Below are positions 9,803 through 18,659 of a stretch of DNA of 64,000 nucleotides, in pieces. Position 1 is the stretch's first letter. Every line of letters begins with the position of its first letter. Both the position numbers and the translations under genes were made by a program. Under the pieces are notes generated by a model. That model was given only the letters and a program-made list of their open reading frames with translations. It searched no databases and was not told the origin of the DNA. This DNA is from an uncultured Mucilaginibacter sp. (GTDB lineage: Bacteria > Bacteroidota > Bacteroidia > Sphingobacteriales > Sphingobacteriaceae), in contig NZ_CAJYGQ010000003.1 of NCBI RefSeq assembly GCF_913773635.1, positions 124,001 through 188,000 of the forward strand. Reading direction: 5' to 3'.

Positions 9803-9834
9803 AAAAGGCCTGAAGAAAAACCTCCAAGCCTTTT
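9803..9834 (-). terminator. Terminator of the sdhCAB operon
   Basis: Reading the minus strand from the sdhB stop, AAAAGGC pairs with GCCTTTT. An inner GAGG/CTTC helix sits around a T-rich loop, followed by a run of seven T. It lies 20 nt after the stop at 9855. Confidence 0.7.
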
Positions 9835-9854
9835 AATTATGCGTGTTAACTTAA

Positions 9855-10649
9855 TTATCCGCCATGATTAACTTCACCAATTTCTTCTTCGCGGAATAAT
9901 TTGGCGCTGAAGAAATCAAAGTTCATGCGGGCAATGTTGGTAAGCGTAATCTCTTTAGGGCATTCGGCCTCACAAGCACCGGTATTGGTACAGCTACCAA
10001 AACCTTCAGCGTCCATTTGTGACACCATGCTTTGAACCCTGCGATAACGTTCAGGCTGTCCTTGAGGAAGCATACCCAGCTGTGAAATTTTTGCGGAGGT
10101 AAATAACATAGCCGAACCGTTTTTACAGGCTGCAACACAAGCGCCGCAACCAATACAGGTAGCTGAGTTAAAGGCCTCGTCGGCAATAACCTTCGGAATT
10201 GGAATTTCGTTGGCATCGGGCACACCACCAGTGTTGACTGATATGTAACCGCCGGCCTGCTGTATACGGTCAAATGCTGAGCGGTCAACCGCTAAGTCTT
10301 TAATAACCGGAAAAGCAGCTGCGCGCCAAGGTTCAATGGTAATGGTTTCGCCGTCTTTAAAGCTACGCATATGCAACTGGCAGGTTGTAATTGCGCGTTT
10401 TGGACCATGCGGACGACCATTGATGTACAGTGAACACATACCGCAAATACCCTCACGGCAGTCGTGGTCAAAGTTTATGGGCTCTTGCTTGGCATGAATA
10501 AGGCTCTCATTCACAACATCCAGCATCTCCAGGAAAGACATATCAGGAGATATGTTTTCCGCCTTATAAGTCTCAAACTTTCCGGCAGTTTGAGAATTTT
10601 TCTGACGCCAAACTTTCAGCGTTAGATTCATATTTCCGTTTGCACTCAT
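9855..10649 (-). CDS. sdhB: Succinate dehydrogenase/fumarate reductase iron-sulfur subunit
   Basis: This subunit passes electrons from the flavin to the quinone site. The 264-residue form starts at ATG 10649 (an ATG at 10631 is also possible, and the longer TTG start at 10679 runs into repetitive intergenic DNA). The 2Fe-2S ligands sit in [17 protein letters not shown] plus a distal TTCQLHM. The 4Fe-4S and 3Fe-4S ligands are in [15 protein letters not shown] and [15 protein letters not shown]. This is the last gene of sdhC-sdhA-sdhB, and its stop is followed by a terminator. Confidence 0.93.
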   Translation of the reverse strand: MSANGNMNLTLKVWRQKNSQTAGKFETYKAENISPDMSFLEMLDVVNESLIHAKQEPINFDHDCREGICGMCSLYINGRPHGPKRAITTCQLHMRSFKDGETITIEPWRAAAFPVIKDLAVDRSAFDRIQQAGGYISVNTGGVPDANEIPIPKVIADEAFNSATCIGCGACVAACKNGSAMLFTSAKISQLGMLPQGQPERYRRVQSMVSQMDAEGFGSCTNTGACEAECPKEITLTNIARMNFDFFSAKLFREEEIGEVNHGG

Positions 10650-10664
10650 GTTTCTATTCAGATT

Positions 10665-10737
10665 AGAGTCAAGAATCAAGAGTACAGAGTCAAGAGAAGA
10701 AAAGTCTTTATTCCTGATTCTGTAATCTGTACTCTCT
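10665..10737. repeat. Intergenic purine-rich word repeats between sdhA and sdhB
   Basis: The spacer is built of near-copies of GAGTCAAGA / AGAGTACAGA on the plus strand, then the complementary TCTGTAATCTGTACTCTCTC. AGTACAGA (from 10681) and TCTGTACT (near 10728) form an inverted pair. It separates two genes that are normally almost contiguous. Confidence 0.5.
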
Positions 10738-10738
10738 C

Positions 10739-12673
10739 TTATTTATAACTTCTTTGTGTTAACTTAACGTTTTCGTATACCAAATCTTCTTTATGAAGAA
10801 CTTCGGGCTGGTTTTCACCTGTGTACTGCCATGCAGCAACGTAAGCAAATTCATCGTCATGACGAAGTGCTTCACCTTCTTCGGTTTGTGATTCAACCCT
10901 GAAGTGGCCACCACATGACTCACGACGAGCCAAGGCATCTTCAACCATTAGGGCACCTAGTTCAATAAAGTCGGCTACACGGCCTGCACGCTCAAGTGAA
11001 GCATTGATTTCTTCATTCTCACCAACAACAATGGCGTTCACCCAAAAATCATCTTTCAATGCTTGTATTAAGCCACGTGCTTTAATTAAACCTTCTTCGC
11101 TACGTGCCATGCCGCAGTACTCCCACATAATGTGTCCAAGCTCGCGGTGGTATTCAATAACGGTTTTGTTGCCTTTAAGTGATAACAACTTGGCAATGCG
11201 CTCCTCAACATCCTTTTTGGTTTGCGCAAATGCCGGGTGCGTGGCATCAATAGCTTTTGGTCCGATGGTTGCCAGGTAATCACCTAAAGTGTATGGTATT
11301 ACAAAGTAACCGTCAGCAAGTCCCTGCATTAGTGCTGATGCACCAAGGCGGTTAGCACCGTGGTCCGAGAAGTTAGCCTCACCTAAGCAGTATAAACCAG
11401 GTATATTGGTGCTCAGGTTGTAATCAACCCAAAGGCCACCCATGGTATAGTGTACTGCAGGATATATACGCATTGGTTGTTTGTACGGATTCTCATCAGT
11501 AATTTGTAAGTACATGTCAAACAAGTTACCGTATTTAGCACGTACAGTATCTTCGCCTAAACGTTTAATTGCGTCGGCAAAGTCAAGATATACAGCTAAG
11601 CCCGATGAACCAACACCTTTGCCTTCATCAGCCATTTCTTTAGCGTTACGAGAGGCTACGTCACGTGGTACAAGGTTACCAAATGATGGATATTTACGCT
11701 CGAGGAAGTAGTCGCGGTCTTCTTCTTTAATTTGGTCAATTTTAATTTCTCCCTTACGCAGGCGTTGTGCAGTTTCGGCAGTTTTAGGTGCCCAAACGCG
11801 TCCGTCGTTACGTAACGATTCAGACATCAGCGTAAGCTTGCTCTGGTGATCACCTGACACTGGTATACAGGTAGGGTGAATTTGAGTATAGCAAGGGTTT
11901 GCAAAGTAAGCACCGCGTTTGTGCGCGCGCCATGCCGCAGTTACGTTTGAACCAATTGCGTTAGTTGAAAGGTAGAATACGTTACTGTAACCGCCAGTAC
12001 AAAGTAGTACTGCATGTGCCGAGTGCGTTTCAATGGCACCGGTTTTAAGGTTACGTGTAACAATACCTTTAGCTTGTCCGTCGGCCACAACCACGTCAAG
12101 CATTTCGGTACGGGTATACATTTTTACTTTACCTTCATGTATTTGACGGTTAAGGGCAGAGTAGGCACCCAAAAGTAATTGCTGTCCGGTTTGACCGCGG
12201 GCGTAAAACGTACGTGATACCTGTGCACCACCAAATGAGCGGTTGTCTAACAAGCCACCATATTCGCGGGCAAAAGGCACACCTTGCGCAACGCACTGGT
12301 CTATAATATTCACTGATACCTCAGCTAAACGGTAAACGTTAGCTTCGCGGGCACGGTAGTCACCACCTTTAATGGTATCGTAAAATAAGCGGTAAATGCT
12401 ATCACCATCATTCCGATAGTTTTTAGCGGCGTTTATACCACCTTGTGCAGCAATTGAGTGTGCACGGCGTGGGCTATCCTGAAAACAAAATGCGGTTACA
12501 TTGTAACCCAACTCGGCTAATGATGCCGCTGCTGATGCACCTGCTAAACCAGTACCAACTACAATAACGTTGTATTTACGTTTATTGGCAGGGTTTACAA
12601 GCTTTAAATTGAATTTATGTTTGCTCCACTTTTCGGCCAACGGGCCTTGTGGAATTTTAGAATCTAAACTCAT
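10739..12673 (-). CDS. sdhA: Succinate dehydrogenase/fumarate reductase flavoprotein subunit
   Basis: The 644-residue flavoprotein oxidises succinate to fumarate (or the reverse). It shows the N-terminal dinucleotide fold [19 protein letters not shown] (about 36-55) and the covalent-FAD histidine in [11 protein letters not shown]. The substrate and catalytic region is [15 protein letters not shown] with SESLRNDGR, and [11 protein letters not shown] lies near the C-terminus. The length is typical of the B-type enzyme of Bacteroidetes, Bacillus and epsilon-proteobacteria. It is preceded by sdhC (90-nt spacer) and followed by sdhB. Confidence 0.95.
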   Translation of the reverse strand: MSLDSKIPQGPLAEKWSKHKFNLKLVNPANKRKYNVIVVGTGLAGASAAASLAELGYNVTAFCFQDSPRRAHSIAAQGGINAAKNYRNDGDSIYRLFYDTIKGGDYRAREANVYRLAEVSVNIIDQCVAQGVPFAREYGGLLDNRSFGGAQVSRTFYARGQTGQQLLLGAYSALNRQIHEGKVKMYTRTEMLDVVVADGQAKGIVTRNLKTGAIETHSAHAVLLCTGGYSNVFYLSTNAIGSNVTAAWRAHKRGAYFANPCYTQIHPTCIPVSGDHQSKLTLMSESLRNDGRVWAPKTAETAQRLRKGEIKIDQIKEEDRDYFLERKYPSFGNLVPRDVASRNAKEMADEGKGVGSSGLAVYLDFADAIKRLGEDTVRAKYGNLFDMYLQITDENPYKQPMRIYPAVHYTMGGLWVDYNLSTNIPGLYCLGEANFSDHGANRLGASALMQGLADGYFVIPYTLGDYLATIGPKAIDATHPAFAQTKKDVEERIAKLLSLKGNKTVIEYHRELGHIMWEYCGMARSEEGLIKARGLIQALKDDFWVNAIVVGENEEINASLERAGRVADFIELGALMVEDALARRESCGGHFRVESQTEEGEALRHDDEFAYVAAWQYTGENQPEVLHKEDLVYENVKLTQRSYK

Positions 12674-12731
12674 CTTTTCCTATTTTTTAGCGAGTGGTGA
12701 GTTGTTGAATAGCTTTAGTGTGTATAAAATT

Positions 12732-12763
12732 ACTTAGCCAATCAACTACTTAACCAATCAACC
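12732..12763. repeat. Tandem 16-bp repeat between sdhC and sdhA
   Basis: Positions 12732-12747 and 12748-12763 are two adjacent 16-bp units (ACTTAGCCAATCAACT and ACTTAACCAATCAACC, 14 of 16 identical) directly after the sdhC stop. They resemble in style, but not sequence, the word repeats at 10665-10737 and 16861-16976. Confidence 0.6.
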
Positions 12764-13546
12764 TTACTTTAAACTCTGTATAAAATAAACAATTGGCATG
12801 GCTGCAAAACCAAGTGGTATAATTACTGCAAACAACCATGTGCCTATAAATTGAATTATTGGCAGGTATTTACGGTGTACCCAACCCAATGTACGGAAGG
12901 CACTTTGAAAACCGTGCAGCAAGTGGTATGATAAAGCAATCATAGCTATAACGTAAATAATTACGTATACAGGCATGCTAAAGCTTTCTGCAACCTTGGT
13001 ATGCAAGTCTTTTACTTTAATAATTTCAACGTCGCCATCAAAAGTTTGTGAATGCTCAAAGTCATCTTTTTGAGGAGTGAAATCATTTACTGTGCGCTCG
13101 CCTGTTGATAGGTTGGTGCGGTACTCTTTAAAGCCAACTGAATGTGTGTACTTGTATTTGTACCAGAAGTCGCCCATGTGAATAACAATGAACAAGAACA
13201 GAATGCTACCCAGCAAGCCCATGTTTTTTGATGACCATGATGCCGGAGCCTTAGGCGTAACTGCATAACCTACAGGGCGGGCCTGGCGATTTTTAACAGT
13301 AAGTAGTAAGGCGTAAATTGCGTGTATAATAATGGTAGCATATAGTAACCATGCAATTACTTCAATAGGCGGAAAATGCGTAAGGAAGTTAGCATACATG
13401 TTAAAGCTGTAACCATTATCGTTACTAAATAATAAAAGATTGCCGCCCAAATGGACAATCAAGAAAAGACTCAGAAACAAGCCTGTCAAAGCCATGATCA
13501 GCTTTTTCCCCAGTGAAGAGTTAAAGGTCTGTTTTAATTCACTCAT
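12764..13546 (-). CDS. sdhC: Succinate dehydrogenase cytochrome b subunit (B-type, single-subunit anchor)
   Basis: The 260-residue protein has about five membrane helices, as in the single-gene di-heme b anchor of B-type succinate:menaquinone reductases. Candidate heme-ligand histidines lie in the helices LFLIVHLGGN, LLYATIIIHAIYALLL, LFLFIVIHMGDFWYKY and ALSYHLLHGFQSAFR. It anchors SdhAB and passes electrons to menaquinone. It is the first gene of the operon. A TATTTTTG element (minus strand, 13575-13568) is a possible -7 box 22 nt before the ATG, but no convincing -33 box is seen. Confidence 0.93.
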   Translation of the reverse strand: MSELKQTFNSSLGKKLIMALTGLFLSLFLIVHLGGNLLLFSNDNGYSFNMYANFLTHFPPIEVIAWLLYATIIIHAIYALLLTVKNRQARPVGYAVTPKAPASWSSKNMGLLGSILFLFIVIHMGDFWYKYKYTHSVGFKEYRTNLSTGERTVNDFTPQKDDFEHSQTFDGDVEIIKVKDLHTKVAESFSMPVYVIIYVIAMIALSYHLLHGFQSAFRTLGWVHRKYLPIIQFIGTWLFAVIIPLGFAAMPIVYFIQSLK

Positions 13547-13712
13547 TATGTCAGAATTTTAATCAAGCAAAAATATTTAATATAACCCAAATCATACAGA
13601 TTGATTTACGTTATTGTCAGGTTATTGTCTATTTAGAAACATTCTAAAAATTAAAATGCTGCTTTACTATCAAAATTTTAAAATCATATATTAGCACCCA
13701 CAGCATTTACTC

Positions 13713-14777
13713 ATGAAAAAATACCTATACCTTTTTGCCATTGCCATTTTAACCTGCAGCTGTACTAAATTACCCCATATTACTGTTAACGGCCGTGTTG
13801 AAGGGTTAAAAGATGGCGTTATTAATATTGTTGATATAAGTGGTAATAGTATTGCCGGCCAAAATATTACGGATGGCACGGTTAAAATTGATACAGCATT
13901 TGAAAATCCGGGTTATGGTGTAATCGTTATCAATAAAAATGGTGACAAACCACAGGAGGCGGACGTGTACCTTGAAGCCGGCGAGTATACTATAAACGCT
14001 GATGCCGGGCATTTGGAGCGTTATCCTGCAATAAAATCTTCATCTGCTTTGCAAAACGAACTTACCGCATTTTATACCACTCAGGATGAGGTTTTTTTAA
14101 AAACGCAGGGTAAAGTAGCCAGCCAGGTAAAGCAAGGCGATGCCGATATTGATGGTTTAAAGTTAAAGGCCTTTAAGCAGTTTATTGACAAAAACCCCAA
14201 TAGCAATGCTGCAGCACATTTAATGCTTAAAATGAACTATGAGCGAGATGTGGAAGGATATTACTCAATATTTCAAAAACTTAATGCCGGAGTTAAGGCA
14301 ACAGAAGAGGGTTTGTTTTTACAAAAAAAGCTATCAGGCATGATGAAGCTGCTGCCGGGTAAAGATGCACCTTTGGTTGCAGGTACTACTCCAAATGGAA
14401 AAAAGTTTGACAAAAGTGCGCTCGATAAAAAGGTATACGTGCTCGATTTTTGGAAAGCAGGTAACAAGGTAAGCCGCCTTAACCATCAGGATATGTTAAG
14501 TGGCATGGTTAAATCCTTAAATCCGGTGAAAGTTGGTTTTGTAAGCATTTCATTAGATAATAAAAAGGATTGGTGGACCAAAGCCATAGCCGACGACAAG
14601 TTGAACTGGACCCAGTATTCTGATTTAAAAGGTGATGAATCAGACAATGCTGAGGCTTGGGCAATTATCCGTATACCCACTTACTACATTTTAAACGGCA
14701 AATGGCAGGTTATTGAACGTGACGTTACTTATGACCGCATTGAATTTGTGGTTAATGATTATTTAGCACATCATTAA
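13713..14777 (+). CDS. TlpA-like lipoprotein with DUF4369-like N-domain and cysteine-less thioredoxin domain
   Basis: A lipobox at ILTCSC (Cys18 or Cys20) marks an exported lipoprotein of 354 residues. Residues 22-125 resemble the DUF4369 beta-domain common in front of Bacteroidetes TlpA proteins, and a helical linker follows. The C-terminal 130 residues keep the thioredoxin-like order VYVLDFWKAGN...KVGFVSISLDNKKDWW...IRIPTYYIL with the cis-proline. The usual WCxxC is replaced by GNKVS (Cys to Asn and Cys to Ser), so redox activity is unlikely. Its stop overlaps the convergent pdeM stop. Confidence 0.75.
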   Translation: MKKYLYLFAIAILTCSCTKLPHITVNGRVEGLKDGVINIVDISGNSIAGQNITDGTVKIDTAFENPGYGVIVINKNGDKPQEADVYLEAGEYTINADAGHLERYPAIKSSSALQNELTAFYTTQDEVFLKTQGKVASQVKQGDADIDGLKLKAFKQFIDKNPNSNAAAHLMLKMNYERDVEGYYSIFQKLNAGVKATEEGLFLQKKLSGMMKLLPGKDAPLVAGTTPNGKKFDKSALDKKVYVLDFWKAGNKVSRLNHQDMLSGMVKSLNPVKVGFVSISLDNKKDWWTKAIADDKLNWTQYSDLKGDESDNAEAWAIIRIPTYYILNGKWQVIERDVTYDRIEFVVNDYLAHH

Positions 14778-15433
14778 ACCGCAATTACCTTTTCTTTCAG
14801 TACACCAAATACCTTATCGCCATTACGGTGCCTTAAGGCTACCTTCCCTGTAAATTTACCAAATGAAGGTAGTATGGCCTGCTTTTGACCAAAACTAAAG
14901 CAGGGTAGTGTAACAGATTGTCCGCCCCGGCCCGATAGTTTAACCCCGGGATGAATATGGCCGCAAAATACGTAATGTGTACCGTCGGCAATGCAGTTCT
15001 CATCTTTTGGATGATGTTGCATTAAAAAAGGCCCCTCGGTAAGCTGATGGTGAGTTGAAACGTTTAAATCATGATAATGCCTTTCTTTTATAATATCATG
15101 ATTACCAATAACCAGCTGCATAATAATATGCTGATGATCTTGACGCCATTTTGCAAAATCGTGCCAATCGGCATTCATTTCACTATGAAAAAGGTCTCCT
15201 AAGAACCAGATTTTTTGAGGCTCATGCTGCTTTATTAACCTGGTAAGGCAATCAAGATCATCAAGACCCACCTGGCGGGGTACCGCTATACCGGCTTTGC
15301 GAAAATGACCGGCCTTGCCTAAATGCACATCGGCTACAATCAGTGTTTTTTGTTGCAGCCAGTAAATTGCACGCTCGGGCAGCAGCAGCAAATCCTGGTC
15401 AAGTAAATTAAAGTTCAATCCTTCACTCATCAT
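14774..15433 (-). CDS. pdeM: Ligase-associated DNA damage response endonuclease PdeM (metallophosphoesterase)
   Basis: The 219-residue protein carries a full calcineurin-like metallophosphoesterase set: DVHLGK near residue 35, GDLFHSE, GNHDI and the late CGHIHPG. The short form and the N-terminal LLPERAIYW/TLIVADVHLGKAGHFRK pattern fit PdeM, which in other bacteria accompanies an ATP-dependent DNA ligase and exonuclease. Those partners are not in this window. The start could be ATG 15433 or ATG 15430. It ends convergently with, and overlaps by 4 nt, the thioredoxin-like gene. Confidence 0.85.
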   Translation of the reverse strand: MMSEGLNFNLLDQDLLLLPERAIYWLQQKTLIVADVHLGKAGHFRKAGIAVPRQVGLDDLDCLTRLIKQHEPQKIWFLGDLFHSEMNADWHDFAKWRQDHQHIIMQLVIGNHDIIKERHYHDLNVSTHHQLTEGPFLMQHHPKDENCIADGTHYVFCGHIHPGVKLSGRGGQSVTLPCFSFGQKQAILPSFGKFTGKVALRHRNGDKVFGVLKEKVIAV

Positions 15434-15615
15434 TTCGGCGGCAAATATAAAATATTTGCTAATAATGTTAGTGTTTGGGCGACGCTTAATATTATAATGA
15501 ATGCTTTTTACGCTTACTTAAAGCGTTGTTACGTACAACACAATATGCTTAAGAGCTTGTTTGTGTTAAACCAAACGCTTTAATAAATGTCAGTATTGTA
15601 AATTTAAATTTATTG

Positions 15616-16170
15616 ATGATGCAGCGATGTGTGAAAGTGGTTTTGATGTTAATTATGTTGTGCGGCCCATATGCAATTAAAGCCCAGAGTTACCGCCAGC
15701 TAACCCCCGAAGATTTTACAGGCCAGGTACCGGCCGGAAGTGGTTTTTATGTGGCGCATACCAGTTGCAATGTAAGTATGCGCTATAATGTGCAAAGCTA
15801 CCGCAGTAATTATCGCTTAACTTTTTTCATTCCCTTAAATTTTAATCCTGAAAGGTCATGGATAAATCGTAAAATGATAACTAATGATGATATGATGAAA
15901 GAAGTAATTCATCATGAGCAAGGACATTATGTTATTGCATTTTTAATGCAGCAGGAACTTATACGCGAGCTTAACGCTTTTCATTACACAGGCGATTATC
16001 AGCGCCAGGCTAACAACATTTTCAATCGTATTGATGACAAGTATCGTCGTATGAATGCTGATTATGACCGCGAAACCATGCACATGCAAGACCGCAAGCA
16101 ACAAGCCGCCTGGACCAATTTCTTGAACAGGCAGCTTAATGAATCAAACAGCCTGGTTATGGGGCGGTAA
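15616..16170 (+). CDS. Secreted DUF922-like putative zinc protease
   Basis: The protein is about 184 residues long with a signal peptide ending in IKAQS. The central segment VIHHEQGHYVIAF contains an HExxH zinc-binding motif in the same place as the DUF922 family's HEQLHFDI. A Tyr-rich N-terminal beta region and a helical C-terminus full of charged residues follow the same plan. It may be a periplasmic peptidase, but substrate and activity are unknown. The start codon is ATG 15616 or 15619, not the TTG at 15613. It is convergent with rsmI 10 nt away. Confidence 0.65.
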   Translation: MMQRCVKVVLMLIMLCGPYAIKAQSYRQLTPEDFTGQVPAGSGFYVAHTSCNVSMRYNVQSYRSNYRLTFFIPLNFNPERSWINRKMITNDDMMKEVIHHEQGHYVIAFLMQQELIRELNAFHYTGDYQRQANNIFNRIDDKYRRMNADYDRETMHMQDRKQQAAWTNFLNRQLNESNSLVMGR

Positions 16171-16179
16171 ATTATAACC

Positions 16180-16863
16180 TTATTCTTTTCCTGCTACGCA
16201 AATAACAAATTCGCCTTTAACCGGGTGGTTTTCATAATAAGTTTTGACCTCGGCAACCGTACCACGTACTGTTTCCTCAAATACTTTAGTAAGCTCGCGC
16301 GATACAGATATCATACGATCTTCTCCCCAGTAAGTAGCCATTTCATCCAATGTTTTTAGCAGGCGATGCGGAGATTCGTATAAGATGATTGTACGTTCTT
16401 CTTCGGCCAAAAACTTGTAGCGTGTTTGTCGTCCTTTTTTAAGTGGCAAAAAGCCCTCGAAACAAAACTTATCAGTAGGGAAACCTGAGTTTACCAGCGC
16501 AGGTACAAATGCTGTAGCTCCGGGGAGGCACTCTACAGGTAAGTTAAATTTCAATGCCTCACGCACCAGGTAAAAACCAGGATCGGATATGGCAGGCGTG
16601 CCTGCATCTGATATTAGAGCAATGTTTTTTCCTTCAAGCAAAAACTTAACAATCTCATTGCTCGACTGATGCTCATTGTGCTGATGGTGGGCAAATACAC
16701 GTTTTTCAATGCCAAAGTGCTTGAGCATAGGGGCCGACGTACGGGTATCTTCGGCCAGTATCAAATCGGCCTCTTTTAGTACGCGCACAGCGCGGTAGGT
16801 CATATCTTCGAGGTTACCAATGGGCGTGGGTACTAAATAGAGTTTACCGGTCGTGTTATTCAT
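16180..16863 (-). CDS. rsmI: 16S rRNA (cytidine1402-2'-O)-methyltransferase RsmI
   Basis: The 227-residue tetrapyrrole-methylase-fold enzyme uses S-adenosylmethionine to methylate the ribose of C1402 in 16S rRNA. The N-terminal GKLYLVPTPIGNLEDMTYRA, the AEDTRTS motif, the GTPAISDPG loop and LPGATAFVPALVNSG are diagnostic for RsmI. The protein is slightly shorter than the roughly 280-residue E. coli enzyme because it lacks the C-terminal extension, which is usual in Bacteroidetes. It is divergent from serS across a repeat-rich spacer. Confidence 0.93.
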   Translation of the reverse strand: MNNTTGKLYLVPTPIGNLEDMTYRAVRVLKEADLILAEDTRTSAPMLKHFGIEKRVFAHHQHNEHQSSNEIVKFLLEGKNIALISDAGTPAISDPGFYLVREALKFNLPVECLPGATAFVPALVNSGFPTDKFCFEGFLPLKKGRQTRYKFLAEEERTIILYESPHRLLKTLDEMATYWGEDRMISVSRELTKVFEETVRGTVAEVKTYYENHPVKGEFVICVAGKE

Positions 16864-16976
16864 AGTTCATAGTTAACGGTTCATGGTAGTTGCAAAATGT
16901 GGGTGATACATGCTCCCGGATATACTCTTTCCATGAACTATGAACCATCAACCATGAACTACTAACAATGAACCAC
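16861..16976. repeat. Inverted 'TTCATAGTT / AACTATGAA' word repeats between rsmI and serS
   Basis: Left of the spacer are copies of AGTTCATAGTTAACGGTTCATGG. On the right, from 16931, is CCATGAACTATGAACC followed by ATCAACCATGAACTAC and CAATGAACC. Together they form several overlapping direct and inverted repeats able to fold on themselves. No ORF explains them. Confidence 0.6.
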
Positions 16977-16983
16977 AAAATCA

Positions 16984-16991
16984 TATCTTTG
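16984..16991 (+). promoter_or_regulatory. Candidate -7 element for serS
   Basis: TATCTTTG matches the Bacteroidetes TAnnTTTG element exactly, 20 nt before the serS ATG. No TTG-type -33 element is evident at the expected distance. Confidence 0.4.
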
Positions 16992-17011
16992 CCGTTCAGA
17001 AATTAAAAATA

Positions 17012-18283
17012 ATGCTGCAAGTTAGTTATATCCGCGATAACAAGGAACAGGTTTTGGCTCGTTTGGCTGTTAAAAACTTTAAACAACCCGAGCTGGTTGA
17101 TGAAATTTTGGCGCTTGACGATAATCGTAAGCAAACCCAAAACCGTTTAGACAGTACATCGGCCGAGGCCAATGCTGCTGCCAAACGTATTGGTGAGCTG
17201 ATGCGCACCGGGCAAAAAGAAGAAGCCGAAAAGGTAAAATCGCAAACCGGAACCTGGAAAGAGGATATTAAACGTTTTGGTGAAGAACTAACCAGTATTG
17301 AGCAGGAATTGCATCAAAAGCTTGTGCAGCTGCCTAACCTGCCGCACAGCAGCGTACCCGTTGGTATAACGCCCGAAGAAAATGAAGTAGTGCTGGAACA
17401 TGGCGAAAAACCAACGCTGCCCGAAAATGCCTTACCCCATTGGGAACTTGCTGCAAAATACAATTTAATTGATTTTGAATTAGGTGTTAAAATTACAGGT
17501 GCAGGTTTCCCTGTTTATAAAGGTAAAGGTGCCAAGCTGCAACGTGCATTAATCAGTTTTTTTTTAGATGAGGCTGAAAAGGCAGGTTACAGCGAAGTTA
17601 TGCTGCCTTTGCTGGTTAATGAAGCATCAGGCTTTGGTACCGGTCAGTTACCAGACAAGGAAGGACAAATGTACTTCGTTGGTCAGGATAACCTGTACCT
17701 GATACCTACCGCTGAGGTGCCGGTTACTAACCTGTACCGCGATGTAATTTTAAAAGCCGACGAACTACCCGTGAAAAATACCGGCTATACACCTTGTTTT
17801 CGTCGGGAAGCGGGTTCATATGGTGCACACGTACGTGGTTTGAACCGCCTACACCAGTTTGATAAGGTAGAGATAGTTCAGGTTGTTCACCCTGATACGT
17901 CATACAGTGTACTTGAGGAAATGAGCAGCCACGTACAAGGCTTGTTGCAAAAGCTTGGCCTGCCATACCGGGTTTTACGTTTATGCGGCGGCGACATGAG
18001 CTTTACAGCCTCGTTAACTTATGATATGGAAACCTGGAGTGCTGCACAACAACGTTGGTTAGAGGTGTCATCAGTATCAAACTTTGAAACTTACCAGGCC
18101 AACCGCCTTAAGCTGCGTTTCCGTAATGCAGAGGGTAAAACGCAACTGGCGCACACTTTAAATGGTAGTGCATTAGCCTTACCGCGTATTGTGGCTACAC
18201 TATTAGAAAATAACCAAACTGAAAACGGTATAAAAATCCCTGAAGCGTTGGTGCCTTATACCCGTTTTGAATACATTGATTAA
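17012..18283 (+). CDS. serS: Seryl-tRNA synthetase
   Basis: The 423-residue class II synthetase charges tRNA-Ser (and tRNA-Sec where present). An N-terminal coiled-coil arm (about 1-110, rich in Lys, Glu and Gln) binds the tRNA. The catalytic domain follows, with the TAEVPVTNLYRD segment, motif 2 (CFRREAGSYGAHVRGLNRLHQFDK) and motif 3 (LNGSALALPRIVATLLEN). The length is normal for the bacterial enzyme. The gene stands alone, and a TATCTTTG element lies 20 nt upstream. Confidence 0.96.
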   Translation: MLQVSYIRDNKEQVLARLAVKNFKQPELVDEILALDDNRKQTQNRLDSTSAEANAAAKRIGELMRTGQKEEAEKVKSQTGTWKEDIKRFGEELTSIEQELHQKLVQLPNLPHSSVPVGITPEENEVVLEHGEKPTLPENALPHWELAAKYNLIDFELGVKITGAGFPVYKGKGAKLQRALISFFLDEAEKAGYSEVMLPLLVNEASGFGTGQLPDKEGQMYFVGQDNLYLIPTAEVPVTNLYRDVILKADELPVKNTGYTPCFRREAGSYGAHVRGLNRLHQFDKVEIVQVVHPDTSYSVLEEMSSHVQGLLQKLGLPYRVLRLCGGDMSFTASLTYDMETWSAAQQRWLEVSSVSNFETYQANRLKLRFRNAEGKTQLAHTLNGSALALPRIVATLLENNQTENGIKIPEALVPYTRFEYID

Positions 18284-18312
18284 ATTTCAGAAGTCGGATC
18301 CTCCATTAGGAT

Positions 18313-18645
18313 TTAATCCGCATCTTCAAGATAAGGCTTTAGCGCGTTACTTAAATAAGCAACTAATTCGGGGTCGTTGTACTGGTAATTGTCTTCAATA
18401 TCCAGTACAACGACCTCTTTTTCAATTATAACTTCGGCAAAGCGTTGTTGCAATAATTGCTTGTGTTTGCGTCCCATTACAAAAACTACATCGGCCCAAG
18501 CCAATAGTTTAGCGCTAACCTTTATACGTGCCTTCTCACTCGTACCAGCCGAACGTGCCTCATAAACCTGGTGATTTTTAAACAAATGCTCGGCTGTGGG
18601 GCTGCGCCATTGATTTTTACTGCAGATAAAGAGAAGGTTGGGCAA
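18313..18645 (-). CDS. Low-molecular-weight protein tyrosine phosphatase-like protein
   Basis: The protein is 110 residues. The N-terminal LFICSKNQWRSPTAE is the phosphatase P-loop (C-x5-R-S) of the low-molecular-weight tyrosine phosphatase/ArsC2 fold, and ARSAGTS follows as in that family. A C-terminal DIEDNYQYNDPEL could supply the general-acid aspartate, though it differs from the usual DP loop. Canonical enzymes are about 150 residues, so this is a short variant seen in some bacteria as a 'protein tyrosine phosphatase'. The start codon is TTG: the frame is closed by a stop 9 nt upstream. It lies 14 nt after the frameshifted gene. Confidence 0.75.
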   Translation of the reverse strand: MPNLLFICSKNQWRSPTAEHLFKNHQVYEARSAGTSEKARIKVSAKLLAWADVVFVMGRKHKQLLQQRFAEVIIEKEVVVLDIEDNYQYNDPELVAYLSNALKPYLEDAD

Positions 18646-18659
18646 GGTTGGTTAAGTGA

